Positions 1 through 8,071 are shown, numbered from the stretch's first letter. The stretch is DNA of 64,000 nucleotides from Conexibacter stalactiti (GCF_035967765.1 NZ_JAYWIT010000008.1), one strand, 5' to 3'. Numbers and translations are program-made. The notes: generated from the letters alone by a model not told the origin.

Positions 1-549
1 GAACAGCTCGATCTCGCTGCGACCGGCGGCCGTGCCCGCCGCGTCGGCGACCGCCGCGCGCAGCGCCGCCTGCCCGTCGTCGGCGACCGCGAGCGCGGCG
101 CGCAGCCCGTCGAGCGCGAGCGCGTCCTTGACGGCGCGCGCGTCGAGCAGCGTGCCGGAGAGGTCGGCGGTCGCGACCGTCGGCGCGAGCAGCCCGCGCG
201 CCAGCGGCGAGTCGACCGCGACGCGGCGCGGTCCGTCGAGCGCCTCGGCGAGCAGCGCCGCGGCATGCTCGGCGCCGCGCAGCGGGCCGCTCGTGAAGCC
301 CTCGTACGGCAGCGCGACGACCTCGGCCGGGAGCGTCTCGGGCAGGTCCTCGGCGGCGGCGATCAGGCGCACCGCGCCGTCGCCGAGCAGCGCCAGCGGC
401 GGCGGCGCGAACGGGCTCGGCCCGCTCTCCAGCTCGGTCGCGACGCCGGTCAGCCAGTGGACGTTGGCGGGGTCGGCGCACAGCAGCAGCTCGGCGTACG
501 TCGCGCGCGTCAGCTCCAGCGCCTGCGCGTGGCGGTCGGCGAGGCTCAT
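1..549 (-). CDS. M24-family peptidase (Xaa-Pro peptidase/creatinase type), N-terminal part
   Basis: The gene is cut by the left edge of the window; about 183 N-terminal residues are visible. It starts MSLADRHAQALEL and contains phrases such as ADPANVHWLTG and AVDSPLARGL followed by DARAVKDALAL. These are typical of the creatinase/prolidase N-terminal domain that precedes the M24 pita-bread metallopeptidase domain. The metal-binding catalytic domain would lie beyond the edge and is not seen. The start overlaps the stop of the PIG-L gene (ATGA), so it is the last visible gene of the catabolic operon. It probably hydrolyses an X-Pro-like or C-N bond in a small molecule. Exact substrate cannot be inferred, and activity is inferred from the N-terminal domain only. 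Confidence 0.72.
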   Translation of the reverse strand, partial: MSLADRHAQALELTRATYAELLLCADPANVHWLTGVATELESGPSPFAPPPLALLGDGAVRLIAAAEDLPETLPAEVVALPYEGFTSGPLRGAEHAAALLAEALDGPRRVAVDSPLARGLLAPTVATADLSGTLLDARAVKDALALDGLRAALAVADDGQAALRAAVADAAGTAAGRSEIELF

Positions 550-1259
550 GGCAGCAGCGACGCCGTCGGGATGCGGCGCTCCATCAGGCAGGGACGGAAG
601 ACCTCGGCGTACGGCGCCACCAGCCGCGCGCCGGTGGCGCGGTCGGCGTCGCGCGCGAGGTCGGCGTAGTCGACGCCGCGCAGCTCGCGCATCACCGCCA
701 TCTGGCTGGCGTGCAGGCGCACGATCCGCGCCTTCTCGTCGGCGACCTGCTCGTCGAACGTGACGAAGTGGGTGCCGTCGAAGCCGTGGCCGGGACCGGG
801 GTCGGTGTGGAAGATCGCCGGCGAGGCCGCCAGCGCGGGCGTCGCCGTGCCGACCGAGGCGATCGCCGCCAGCAGCGCCGCGTGGCAGGTCAGCCGCGCG
901 GTCACGACGTGATCCTCGTTGTAGTCCGCGAGGTTGTGCGTGAAGACCAGCTCCGGAGCGGTCACGCGCAGCGCCTCGATCAGCGCCAGCCGCACGGCGG
1001 GACCGTCGAGCAGGAAGCCGTCGGGCTCGCCGAGACAGACGTAGGAGGCGTCGAGCGCGGCGGCGACCGCGCGCATCTCGACGTCACGCTCGGCGGCGAC
1101 CTCCGCGTGCGGCTTCGACGGGTCCCACGAGGCACCCTTGTCGCCGTTGGTGACGGCGATCAGCGAGATCCGCGCGCCGCGCTCGCGGCGCAGCCGCAGG
1201 AGCGTGCCGAGGCACTCCTTCTCGTCGTCCTGGTGGGCGAAGACGCAGGTGACGTTCAC
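546..1259 (-). CDS. PIG-L family deacetylase (LmbE-like)
   Basis: This 237-residue protein begins at a GTG preceded by GGGAGGAAC, and the GTG overlaps the SDR stop (GTGA). The N-terminus has FAHQDDEKECLG, the PIG-L zinc site; the family usually reads AHPDDE, so Pro is replaced by Gln. A second conserved block is FTHNLADYNEDHVVTARL, with the expected acid and His residues. PIG-L enzymes are zinc-dependent N-deacetylases of GlcNAc-type or related amide substrates, for example MshB in mycothiol synthesis. Here the gene sits in a catabolic operon rather than a thiol or GPI pathway. This suggests removal of an acyl group from an amino-sugar-like or amide intermediate. The family is clear; the substrate is unknown. 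Confidence 0.85.
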   Translation of the reverse strand: MNVTCVFAHQDDEKECLGTLLRLRRERGARISLIAVTNGDKGASWDPSKPHAEVAAERDVEMRAVAAALDASYVCLGEPDGFLLDGPAVRLALIEALRVTAPELVFTHNLADYNEDHVVTARLTCHAALLAAIASVGTATPALAASPAIFHTDPGPGHGFDGTHFVTFDEQVADEKARIVRLHASQMAVMRELRGVDYADLARDADRATGARLVAPYAEVFRPCLMERRIPTASLLP

Positions 1260-2035
1260 GACGTTCCTCCCGGCAGCTCGGTCATCGCCAGCGACATCCC
1301 GCCGTCGACGCGCAGCGTGGTCCCGGTCACGTACTCGGCGCCGGGCGAGGCGAGGAAGGCGACCGCGGCAGCGACGTCCTCGGCGCGGCCGAGGCGCCCC
1401 CACGGATGCGCCGCGGCGGCCGCGGCGAGCCGCTCCTCGCTGTGGAAGCGGCGCTCTCCCGGCGTCTCGATCCAGCCGGGCTCGACGACGTTGACGGCGA
1501 TGCGATGCGGCAGCAGGTCGCGCGCCAGCGAGCGCGCGAGCGCGAGCAGCGCAGCCTCGGCCGTGTTGTAGGCGGCGGTGCCGGGGAAGGCGAGCGTCGC
1601 GTGCAGTGAGCCGATCAGCACGATCCGGCCGGGCTTGCCGGCGTCGATCAGCTGCCGCGCCGCCGGCTGCGCGAGCGCGAGCGCGGCGCCGGCGGTGCCG
1701 TCGACGCCGGCGCGCAGGTCGAGCGGCGACAGCTCCAGCGCGCCACCGTGCTGCTCGTGCGAGACCGTCCCGACGGCGACGTCGAGCGCGCGCCCGGCGG
1801 CTGCGCGCGCATGCTCCACGGCGTCCGCGACCTGCGCCGGATCGCTCGCGTCGGCGACGATCGGCTCGACGCGCGCGGCCGGCTCCGCGACGGCCAGCCG
1901 CGCGACGGCGGCGTCGAGCGCGGCGCCGTCGCGGTCGATCAGCGCGAGGTCGTGACCGGCGGCCGCGAGCGCGACGGCGATCGCGCCGCCGATCCCGCCG
2001 CCCCCACCGGTCACGACTGCCAGCGGCCGGCTCAT
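1256..2035 (-). CDS. SDR-family oxidoreductase with altered catalytic motif
   Basis: This 259-residue short-chain dehydrogenase/reductase overlaps its upstream neighbour by ATGA and its downstream neighbour by GTGA. The nucleotide-binding TGxxxGIG motif is at residues 9-16. Ser143 and Tyr156 of the SDR active site are present. The Lys expected four residues after Tyr is Glu160 (YNTAE; the codon is GAG), and the usual NNAG motif after strand 4 reads VGTVS. The C-terminal EPGWIETPG segment is normal for classical SDRs. In a standard SDR the Lys binds cofactor ribose and lowers the Tyr pKa, so this enzyme may be inactive, structural or catalytically unusual. By context it belongs to the oxidative or reductive step of the operon's pathway. 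Confidence 0.85.
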   Translation of the reverse strand: MSRPLAVVTGGGGGIGGAIAVALAAAGHDLALIDRDGAALDAAVARLAVAEPAARVEPIVADASDPAQVADAVEHARAAAGRALDVAVGTVSHEQHGGALELSPLDLRAGVDGTAGAALALAQPAARQLIDAGKPGRIVLIGSLHATLAFPGTAAYNTAEAALLALARSLARDLLPHRIAVNVVEPGWIETPGERRFHSEERLAAAAAAHPWGRLGRAEDVAAAVAFLASPGAEYVTGTTLRVDGGMSLAMTELPGGTS

Positions 2036-3213
2036 GCGACGCGGAAGCGGTCGACGACGGCGGGATCGACCTCGACCCCGAGACCGGGGCCGGTGGGCAC
2101 GCGGACGCGGCCGTCGACGAGGTCGAGGTCGAGCTGGGCGAGCTGCTGCACGAGCGGCGCGGTCGAGGCGTTGACCTCGACGAACGGCTCCTCCGGCAGC
2201 CAGGCGGCGGCGTGAAGCGTCGCCGCCGTCAGCAGGTGCGAGGTCCACGCGTGCGGGACGACGAGCGCGCCGCGCAGACGGGCCAGCTCGACGATCCGCT
2301 GCAGCGCGCTGAAGCCGCCGCAGCGGCCGAGGTCGGGCTGCACGACCGAGATGCCGTCCTCGCGCAGCAGCTCCTCGTACTCGGAGATGCCGCCGAGCTG
2401 CTCGCCGCTGGCGATCCGCAGGCGCGTCGAGCGGCCGAGCCGGGTCAACTCGTCCGGGCGGTCGGCCGGGCGCGGCTCCTCGATCCAGAACGGGTTCAGC
2501 TCCTCCAGCGTGCGCACGTGCGCGCGGGCGGCGGCGAAGTCGCCGGCGATGTGGCCGTCGACCATCAGCTTCACGTCGGGACCGGCCTCCTCGCGCGCGG
2601 CGGCAAGCAGCTCGTGGTCACGGCGCGCGTCCGTGCCGAACGGCCCCCAGCCGAACTTGATCGCGCGGAAGCCGCGGTCGAGGTAGGCGCGCGTCGCCTC
2701 GCGCATCTGCTCGGGCGTCTCGCGGAAGAGCGTGCTGGCGTAGGCGCGCACGCTGTCGCGGCGGGCGCCGCCGAGCAGCACGTGGAGCGGCTGACCGGCG
2801 CCGCGCCCGGCGAGGTCCCACAGCGCGACGTCGATGCCGCTGATCGCGTGCAGCGCCGGGCCGCGGCGGCCGTGGTACCAGCTCGCCTCGTACATCCGCT
2901 CCCAGGCGGTGTGGCGGTCCCAGGCGCTCAAGCCGACGATGGCGTCGCGCAGGCCGGAGCAGAAGTTGGGGATGTGCGGATGGGCGTCGACGATCGCCTT
3001 GACGATCCACGGGTGCGAGTCGACGTCGGCCCAGCCGACGAGGCCCTCTTCGCTCGTGACCTTCACGACGCAGGAGTGGCGCGGGCCCGACAGCTCGCCG
3101 CCGGGCGTCGGCTGGCCGTACTCGATCCCGCCGTCGAGGATCAGCACCTCGACGTCGGCGATCACGAGGCTGTCGCGGGCCGGCAGCGGCGCCGGCGGGG
3201 TCAGGATCGTCAC
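2032..3213 (-). CDS. Mandelate racemase/muconate lactonizing enzyme family (enolase superfamily), probable sugar-acid dehydratase
   Basis: A 393-residue protein starting at a GTG that overlaps the amidohydrolase stop. It has the capping domain and TIM barrel of the mandelate racemase group. The base-strand Lys is K186 (IKFGWG). Metal ligands are D219 (LMVDGH), E245 (WIEEP) and E271 (SGEQLGG). The His-Asp dyad is D294 (QPDLGRCGG) with H321 (VPHAWTS). This set is usual for acid-sugar dehydratases and racemases, which abstract the proton alpha to a carboxylate. With the neighbouring DapA-like aldolase it suggests a dehydration followed by cleavage or decarboxylation of a sugar acid. The exact substrate is not predictable from motifs. 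Confidence 0.88.
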   Translation of the reverse strand: MTILTPPAPLPARDSLVIADVEVLILDGGIEYGQPTPGGELSGPRHSCVVKVTSEEGLVGWADVDSHPWIVKAIVDAHPHIPNFCSGLRDAIVGLSAWDRHTAWERMYEASWYHGRRGPALHAISGIDVALWDLAGRGAGQPLHVLLGGARRDSVRAYASTLFRETPEQMREATRAYLDRGFRAIKFGWGPFGTDARRDHELLAAAREEAGPDVKLMVDGHIAGDFAAARAHVRTLEELNPFWIEEPRPADRPDELTRLGRSTRLRIASGEQLGGISEYEELLREDGISVVQPDLGRCGGFSALQRIVELARLRGALVVPHAWTSHLLTAATLHAAAWLPEEPFVEVNASTAPLVQQLAQLDLDLVDGRVRVPTGPGLGVEVDPAVVDRFRVA

Positions 3214-4052
3214 GCCGCCAGCTCCAGCCCGAGCAGCTCGAGCGTCGGGCGCGCGAGGATCCCCTCGATCACGGCGTCGGGGACGCGCGGCAGCGCGGTG
3301 CCCTCGGTGAAGCGGTTGACGGCGCGCAGCCCGGCGATCGAGGCGTCGAGCTGCGCGAACGGCCAGTCGGTGCCGAACAGCAGCTTGTCGGCGACGCCGT
3401 ACTCGACGGCGCTGAGCAGCGCGTTGTAGAGCTGCCACGGCCGCGGGTGCAGCGCCGAGACGTCGGCGTAGACGTTGGGGTGCTTGCGCACGACGACGAG
3501 CGCGTCGTCGATCCACGGGTGGCCCATGTGCGCGATCACGATCTTCAGGCGCGGGAAGCGGATCGCGACCTGGTCGATCTGCAGCGGCAGCGCCCAGCGC
3601 AGCTCGGCCTCGCGCACGAACGTCGTGCCCTGGTGCCAGAGGATCGGCAGGCCGAGATCCTCGGCCGCCTCGCAGACGGCGAGCGCCGCCGGCGAGAGCG
3701 GGTCGAAGCCCTGGTAGGTCGGCGCCAGCTTGAGCCCGCGCAGCCCCATCTCGACGCCGCGGCGCAGCTGCGCGACGGCGACGGGGTCGTTGGCGTCGAC
3801 GCTCGCGAAGCCGACGAGCTTCTCGGGATGCTGCGCGACGTAGTCGGCGACGTACTCGTTCGGCACGTCGAAGCCGATCCGCGGCGCGGCGAAGGCGAGC
3901 ACGATCGCGGCGTCGACCGGCGCGACCGCCTCCCAGTGCTCCTCCAGCGAGCGGGCCGGGTTGGCCTGCGGGCCCCACGCGCGCACCATGTCGTCGATGA
4001 AGGCGCCGCTGAAGTGGCGCCGCTCGCCGACGTGCGTGTGGCAGTCGACCAT
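3210..4052 (-). CDS. TIM-barrel amidohydrolase (amidohydrolase-2/ACMSD-like family)
   Basis: The 280-residue protein starts at an ATG joined to the upstream stop as TGATG. The N-terminal DCHTHVG supplies the HxH metal ligands. Further conserved elements are GLKLAPTYQGF, PILWHQGT, IVIAHMGHPW and LLFGTDWPFA, the last carrying the C-terminal metal-binding Asp. This is the COG2159 group, which includes decarboxylases such as ACMSD and lactonases. In this operon it could hydrolyse a lactone or decarboxylate an intermediate. It is stop-start coupled to both neighbours, so it almost certainly works on the same pathway. Family assignment is strong; the reaction is inference. Confidence 0.88.
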   Translation of the reverse strand: MVDCHTHVGERRHFSGAFIDDMVRAWGPQANPARSLEEHWEAVAPVDAAIVLAFAAPRIGFDVPNEYVADYVAQHPEKLVGFASVDANDPVAVAQLRRGVEMGLRGLKLAPTYQGFDPLSPAALAVCEAAEDLGLPILWHQGTTFVREAELRWALPLQIDQVAIRFPRLKIVIAHMGHPWIDDALVVVRKHPNVYADVSALHPRPWQLYNALLSAVEYGVADKLLFGTDWPFAQLDASIAGLRAVNRFTEGTALPRVPDAVIEGILARPTLELLGLELAA

Positions 4053-4957
4053 CAGGCCGTGATCCCGTTGGCGAGGCGTACCTGGGCGGCGTCGCGGCCG
4101 AGCTCCCACGCCTGCTTGAGCTGCTGCGCGCGCTCCGGCGCGACCGACTGCAGGGGCGGCATCAGCTCGCCGCTGTCGAAGATCCCGACCTCCGCCAGCA
4201 GCGCCTTCGTCGTCGCGATCTCGTCGCCGATCCCGAAGGCGTGGATGAACGGCGCCAGCTCGGTCGAGAGCACCTGCAGGCCGCCGTCGAGGTCGCCGCC
4301 GCGGACCTTCTCCCAGACGGTCGCGAACGACTCCGGCAGGACCGCCGGGGCGATCACCATCGCGCCGTCGACGCCGGCCGCGAGGAACTGCGAGAGGATC
4401 GGGTCGTCGCCGGCCAGCACGCTGAGGCCGGCGTCGCGCCAGACGGCGATCTTCGAGAGGTCGTGGTCGGTCAGCTTGACCGAGCGCAGCCGCTCCAGCT
4501 CGCGCGACCAGCCGACGACCCAGTCGGCCTGCAACGGCGTCTTGGTCGTGAAGGGGTTGTCGTAGAGGACGAGGTCGATCTCGATCGCGGCGTCGACCGC
4601 CGCGAGGTGGGCGAGGATCCCGTCGGGCGAGTTGGCGAAGTAGAACGGCGAGCAGCAGAGCACGCCGCGCGCGCCGTGCTCCTGCGCGTGCAGCGCGAGA
4701 TCGGCGGCGGCGACGGCGCTCGTGTGCGAGACGCCGACGACGACGGTCTTGTCGGCGGGCGTCATGGCGAGCGCCTGCTCGACGATCTGCTTGCGATGCG
4801 CGTCCGGCATCGACGGCGCCTCGCCCGTGCTGCCCATCAGCGTGAAGCCGTCGACCCACGGGAGCATGTGGTCGAGCAGGCGCTGGAAGCTGACGTGGTC
4901 GAAGACGCCATCCCGGAACGGAGTCGGGATGACGGGCAGGACTCCACTAATGGGCAC
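4052..4957 (-). CDS. DapA/N-acetylneuraminate lyase family aldolase or dehydratase
   Basis: The 301-residue class I aldolase-type protein uses a GTG start preceded by AAGGAG at good spacing; an upstream in-frame ATG lacks such a site. The pyruvate-binding motif GSTGE is at residues 42-46, the catalytic Tyr is Y132 (LYDNPF) and the Schiff-base Lys is K161 (SVKLTDHD). These match the canonical spacing of dihydrodipicolinate synthase. As the first gene of a catabolic operon next to an enolase-superfamily dehydratase, it is more likely a 2-keto-3-deoxy sugar-acid aldolase or dehydratase than the lysine-biosynthesis enzyme. The promoter and GATTCGA operator cluster lie directly upstream. Confidence 0.88.
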   Translation of the reverse strand: MPISGVLPVIPTPFRDGVFDHVSFQRLLDHMLPWVDGFTLMGSTGEAPSMPDAHRKQIVEQALAMTPADKTVVVGVSHTSAVAAADLALHAQEHGARGVLCCSPFYFANSPDGILAHLAAVDAAIEIDLVLYDNPFTTKTPLQADWVVGWSRELERLRSVKLTDHDLSKIAVWRDAGLSVLAGDDPILSQFLAAGVDGAMVIAPAVLPESFATVWEKVRGGDLDGGLQVLSTELAPFIHAFGIGDEIATTKALLAEVGIFDSGELMPPLQSVAPERAQQLKQAWELGRDAAQVRLANGITA

Positions 4958-4972
4958 GGTGCTCCTTGACTG

Positions 4973-5037
4973 GATTCGAGAATTCGCTCGACACATCTCT
5001 CTCGCTTGATTCGATATTTCGAATCACGATTCGAAAT
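4973..5037. promoter_or_regulatory. GATTCGA operator cluster upstream of the catabolic operon
   Basis: Four copies of GATTCGA or its complement occur here: 4973-4979 (+), 5008-5014 (+), 5019-5025 (complement TCGAATC) and 5028-5034 (+). The last two form a perfect 9-bp inverted repeat, ATTTCGAAT CACG ATTCGAAAT, at 5016-5037. The 5008-5025 pair is nearly palindromic as well. The block lies between the IclR gene and the DapA-like start, on the promoter side of the operon. A possible minus-strand promoter (TTGCGT, 16-bp gap, TATATC) lies just upstream at about 5045-5075. It is probably the binding site of the adjacent IclR regulator. Confidence 0.7.
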
Positions 5038-5187
5038 AAGGATATACGCGCTCACGGTGACAACGCAAGTGACTTTTTGGCACGCGGACGCCAAGCGCCC
5101 GAGTCATGCCCGCGAACGGGCATGCGCCACCGGCCGCGAGCGGCGGTCGTCACGGCGATGCGTGGAGGCGATGCGTGAGGCGCCGCG

Positions 5188-5934
5188 TCAGGCCGGCAGC
5201 GCGGAGGCCGGGCGATAGCCCAGCTCGGCGGAGATCGCGCGTGCCGCGTCGAGCACCGCGGGCACGGCCGGCGGGTCGCCGCCGGGCAGCAGGTCGCGCG
5301 AGAAGCCGGTCAGCCCGACGCTGGCGACGACCGTGCCGTCGGCGCCGAAGACGGGCGCCGCGATGCAGCCGACCCCGTCGATCTCCTCGCTGTCCTCGAC
5401 GGCGTAGCCGTGCGCGTGCGTCTCGCTCAGCAGCCCCTCGATCGGCGGCGAGAGCGCGGCCGTCAGCGTCCGCTGCTCGGCCTCCGGCAGCCACGCCGCG
5501 ATCGCGCGGCCGAGCGCGGTGATGTGGAACGGGCTGAGCTTGCCCGGGAAGGTGTTGAACTGGATGAACGACGGCGCCGCCGCCTTCTCCAGGTACATCA
5601 CGTCGGTGCCGACGAGCACGCCGAGGTGGGCCGGCACGTCGAACGCCGCCGACAGCTCGCGCAGATACGGCATCGCGATGTCGCGGATGCCGAAGCGCGA
5701 GACGACGGCGGAGCCGAGGTGGAACAGCGCCAGCGTCGGCTCCCAGTACTGCGTGCGGCCCTCCGAGCGGCGCGACACGTAGCCGGCCTCCTGGAGCGTG
5801 TGCATGATCGCGTGGCAGCTGGCCGTCGGGATCCCGGTGCGGGCGACGATGTCGCTCAGCATCAGCGGCTCGCGCTCGTGCACGAGCAGCTCGAGGACGC
5901 TCAGCGCACGTTTGACGGCCGGCACCGGAGGCAT
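5188..5934 (-). CDS. IclR family transcriptional regulator
   Basis: A 248-residue protein. The N-terminal winged helix covers about residues 5-65 (KRALSVLELL, LSDIVARTGIPTASCHAIM). It is followed by the IclR effector domain with MYLEKAAAPSF, FHITALGRAI, GYAVEDSEEIDGVGCIAAPVF and the VASVGLTG strand. IclR proteins bind small organic acids or sugar acids and control catabolic operons. It lies 230 bp upstream of, and in the same direction as, the DapA-like gene, with palindromic sites in that gap. It is the likely local regulator of the six-gene pathway. Confidence 0.92.
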   Translation of the reverse strand: MPPVPAVKRALSVLELLVHEREPLMLSDIVARTGIPTASCHAIMHTLQEAGYVSRRSEGRTQYWEPTLALFHLGSAVVSRFGIRDIAMPYLRELSAAFDVPAHLGVLVGTDVMYLEKAAAPSFIQFNTFPGKLSPFHITALGRAIAAWLPEAEQRTLTAALSPPIEGLLSETHAHGYAVEDSEEIDGVGCIAAPVFGADGTVVASVGLTGFSRDLLPGGDPPAVPAVLDAARAISAELGYRPASALPA

Positions 5935-5980
5935 GCGGCAAGCATACGACCCGTGCGCCGGCCGCCGCCGCGCGTACCGC

Positions 5981-7255
5981 TCAGGCGAAGCGACGCTTGG
6001 CCTTCGCCACGCAGCGCGCGCGGGCCTTGCCTCTGGTCGTGCGCTTGCAGGTCGCGATCGCCGCCGCGCGCTTGACCTGCGTGACGCAGCGGCTGCGCTT
6101 GCGCGCGTTCTTGATCTTCTTGCACGAGGCGACGGACGGCTCCTTCGACGTCGCCGGGGTTCTGGTCACGGGCGGCTTGGTCCCCGTTCTCGTGCCGGGC
6201 GCGGGTCTCGTGCCAGGCGCGGGTCTCGTGCCGGGCGTCGGTGCCGGAGCCGGGCTGGGCGCAGGACCTGGGCTGGGCGCGGGGCTCGGGCGAGGACCGG
6301 GGTTGACGGCCGCCGGCCCCCAGTCGGGCTGCGATCCGCCGGGGATCACGACCGTCCCCGAGCTGGCGCCCGGACAACCCGGGTCCAGGCTCGGCAGCGG
6401 CAGCACCTCGACGCCGTCCTTGTGCGCGAACGCGATCCTCGTGCCGTCGGGCGACCAGCTGGGCCCGTCGAGGGTCGGCTCGGTGCCGGTGTCGCAGGCG
6501 TAGGTCGGCGGGCCGGACGGCGTGCCGCTGAGGACGTTCTGCGTGACCTTGTGGAACATCAGGTGCGTCGAGTCGCCGTAGCCGCGGATCAGCGCGAGGC
6601 GATCGCCCTGGCGCGACAGCTCGCCGTCGCCGAGGTCGGTGGAGGGATCGAAGATGTCCATGTCGTCGAACCAGTGGACGTCGTCGTCGACACCGCCTCC
6701 GGGCGAGTCGTAGTTGACCTGGCTCAGAAAGCCGCCGAACACCAGCACACGGCTGTTGGAGACCCACGACGGCGAGTTGCGGAACAGCTTCCCGTAGGTC
6801 GCCTCCGGGGTCGCCGTCGCGGCGCTGGAGTAGAGCGTCACGTAGCGCGCGCCGCAGCTGGCGCCCGGCGGGCAGTTGTACTGGTAGTAGCTGTACGCGA
6901 CGGTGGCGCCGTCGGGCGAGACCGCGACGTCGACGGGCACGCCGCCGATCGGCTGGCCGGCCGAGTCGGTCGTGTCCGGCGGATCGAAGCTCGACAGCAG
7001 CTCGCCGTTCTGCTTCAGCCGCACGATCTCGGTGCCCTTGCGCGCGATGATCGTGCCATCGTCGGCCTGCGACGGCGAGCCGTACGCCCAGTCCGCGGTG
7101 CCGTCGGTCGTCACCTGGTACTGGCCCGAGCCATCCGGGTTGGCCAGCCACAGGTTGTGACCCTTCACGTAGGCGATGCTGTCCGCCTGGGCGGCCGCCG
7201 GGGCCGCCAGGCACGCGGCCGCCAAGGCGGTCGCCACGATCGTGGTGCGCGTCAT
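5981..7255 (-). CDS. Secreted WD40/TolB-like beta-propeller protein with basic Cys-rich tail
   Basis: The 424-residue protein starts at MTRTTIVATAL after GAGGAACCG. It has a signal peptide ending near AAAQA. The body has TolB/WD40-like blades such as WLANPDGSGQYQVT, VAVSPDGATVAYSY and WSPDGTRIAFAHKDG. A Pro-rich linker follows, containing tandem GTRPAP repeats (nucleotides about 6193-6240). It ends in a very basic tail with four Cys in two CKK/CKR...RCV repeats. The role is unknown; an exported propeller suggests a surface or periplasmic binding function. It forms no obvious operon. Confidence 0.8.
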   Translation of the reverse strand: MTRTTIVATALAAACLAAPAAAQADSIAYVKGHNLWLANPDGSGQYQVTTDGTADWAYGSPSQADDGTIIARKGTEIVRLKQNGELLSSFDPPDTTDSAGQPIGGVPVDVAVSPDGATVAYSYYQYNCPPGASCGARYVTLYSSAATATPEATYGKLFRNSPSWVSNSRVLVFGGFLSQVNYDSPGGGVDDDVHWFDDMDIFDPSTDLGDGELSRQGDRLALIRGYGDSTHLMFHKVTQNVLSGTPSGPPTYACDTGTEPTLDGPSWSPDGTRIAFAHKDGVEVLPLPSLDPGCPGASSGTVVIPGGSQPDWGPAAVNPGPRPSPAPSPGPAPSPAPAPTPGTRPAPGTRPAPGTRTGTKPPVTRTPATSKEPSVASCKKIKNARKRSRCVTQVKRAAAIATCKRTTRGKARARCVAKAKRRFA

Positions 7256-7427
7256 CGGTTCCTCCTCAGGGGCGCCCCGGAGCGAGGAGCGCGTCGTACG
7301 GTCTGCCGCAGCATCGAGCCGCGGCCGCGCGCGCACATCGTGGGTTCCCCCGACATCACCCCCCTGAATTTCTGATCTAGGGGATCTCGGGGGTCCCGAA
7401 CCTCTGACCGTCGATCCCTGAGCCGAC

Positions 7428-7455
7428 GCCGCTCGCGCCGGGGACGGCGAGCGGC
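7428..7455 (-). terminator. Hairpin directly after the hypothetical gene stop
   Basis: GCCGCTCGC and GCGAGCGGC form a perfect 9-bp stem with a 10-nt loop, immediately next to the stop codon at 7456. There is no clear U-tract, so termination is plausible but unproven. Confidence 0.45.
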
Positions 7456-8016
7456 TCAGCCGGTCAGGCGCGACTCGAGCTCGGCCAGGTTCGCGCGGAT
7501 GCGAGCGACGGGCCGCGCGGTCGGATCCTCGGCCGCGAACGCGCGCCCGTGCGGCGTGTCGAGGAAGGCGAGCGCGGCGCGCAGCGAGGCGCCCAGGTCG
7601 TAGCCCGTCTCGAGCCACACGGCGTTGCCGTACCGGTCGAGACGCACGAGCGGACTGGAGCCGAGAAAGAACGCGCCCGACGCGTAGGTGCGGATGCGGT
7701 TGATGCGGCCGGCGCCGAACTGCACGTGCTGCATCGCGCGCAGCGTGTCGCCGGCGTAGTCGATGTCGAGCACGATGCTGCCGGAGTCGCTCTCAGGGTC
7801 GTAGGCGACGTGCGGCACGTCGACGCCCGAGATGATCTCGAACCACCACGCGTTGTTGTACTCGATGAAGAACTCCAACGGCATGCGGTCGTCGTCGCTG
7901 AGCGTCGTCTGCAGATAGCCGTCGTCGTCGAAGCCGTCGCGATCGAACTGCTTGGCGCGGTACATGTCGGCGAACGCCCGCATGAGGGCGATCCGGTCGG
8001 TCGGGTCAGCTGGCAT
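7456..8016 (-). CDS. Conserved-looking hypothetical cytoplasmic protein
   Basis: The 186-residue protein has no signal peptide or membrane segment. It is acidic and aromatic-rich in the middle (LEFFIEYNNAWWFEI, SGSIVLDIDYAGDTL) and ends in an alpha-helical region. I recognise no family. GC-skewed codon use consistent with its neighbours and a clean reading frame support a real gene. It stands alone on the minus strand between two exported proteins. Confidence 0.65.
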   Translation of the reverse strand: MPADPTDRIALMRAFADMYRAKQFDRDGFDDDGYLQTTLSDDDRMPLEFFIEYNNAWWFEIISGVDVPHVAYDPESDSGSIVLDIDYAGDTLRAMQHVQFGAGRINRIRTYASGAFFLGSSPLVRLDRYGNAVWLETGYDLGASLRAALAFLDTPHGRAFAAEDPTARPVARIRANLAELESRLTG

Positions 8017-8071
8017 CGCGCGACAGTAGCGGCCGTCGCGGACGCCGGGATGGCGGGCACGCGCCAGCTGC

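Noticed and set aside
265..1571. Long plus-strand frames opposite the M24, PIG-L and SDR genes
   Set aside because: They are Arg/Gly/Ala/Val-rich antisense shadows of clear minus-strand enzymes, with no family motif.
7380..7420. Possible tRNA fragment at GGTCCCGAACCTCTGACC
   Set aside because: It resembles a T-arm but has no cloverleaf partner arms, acceptor stem or anticodon stem.
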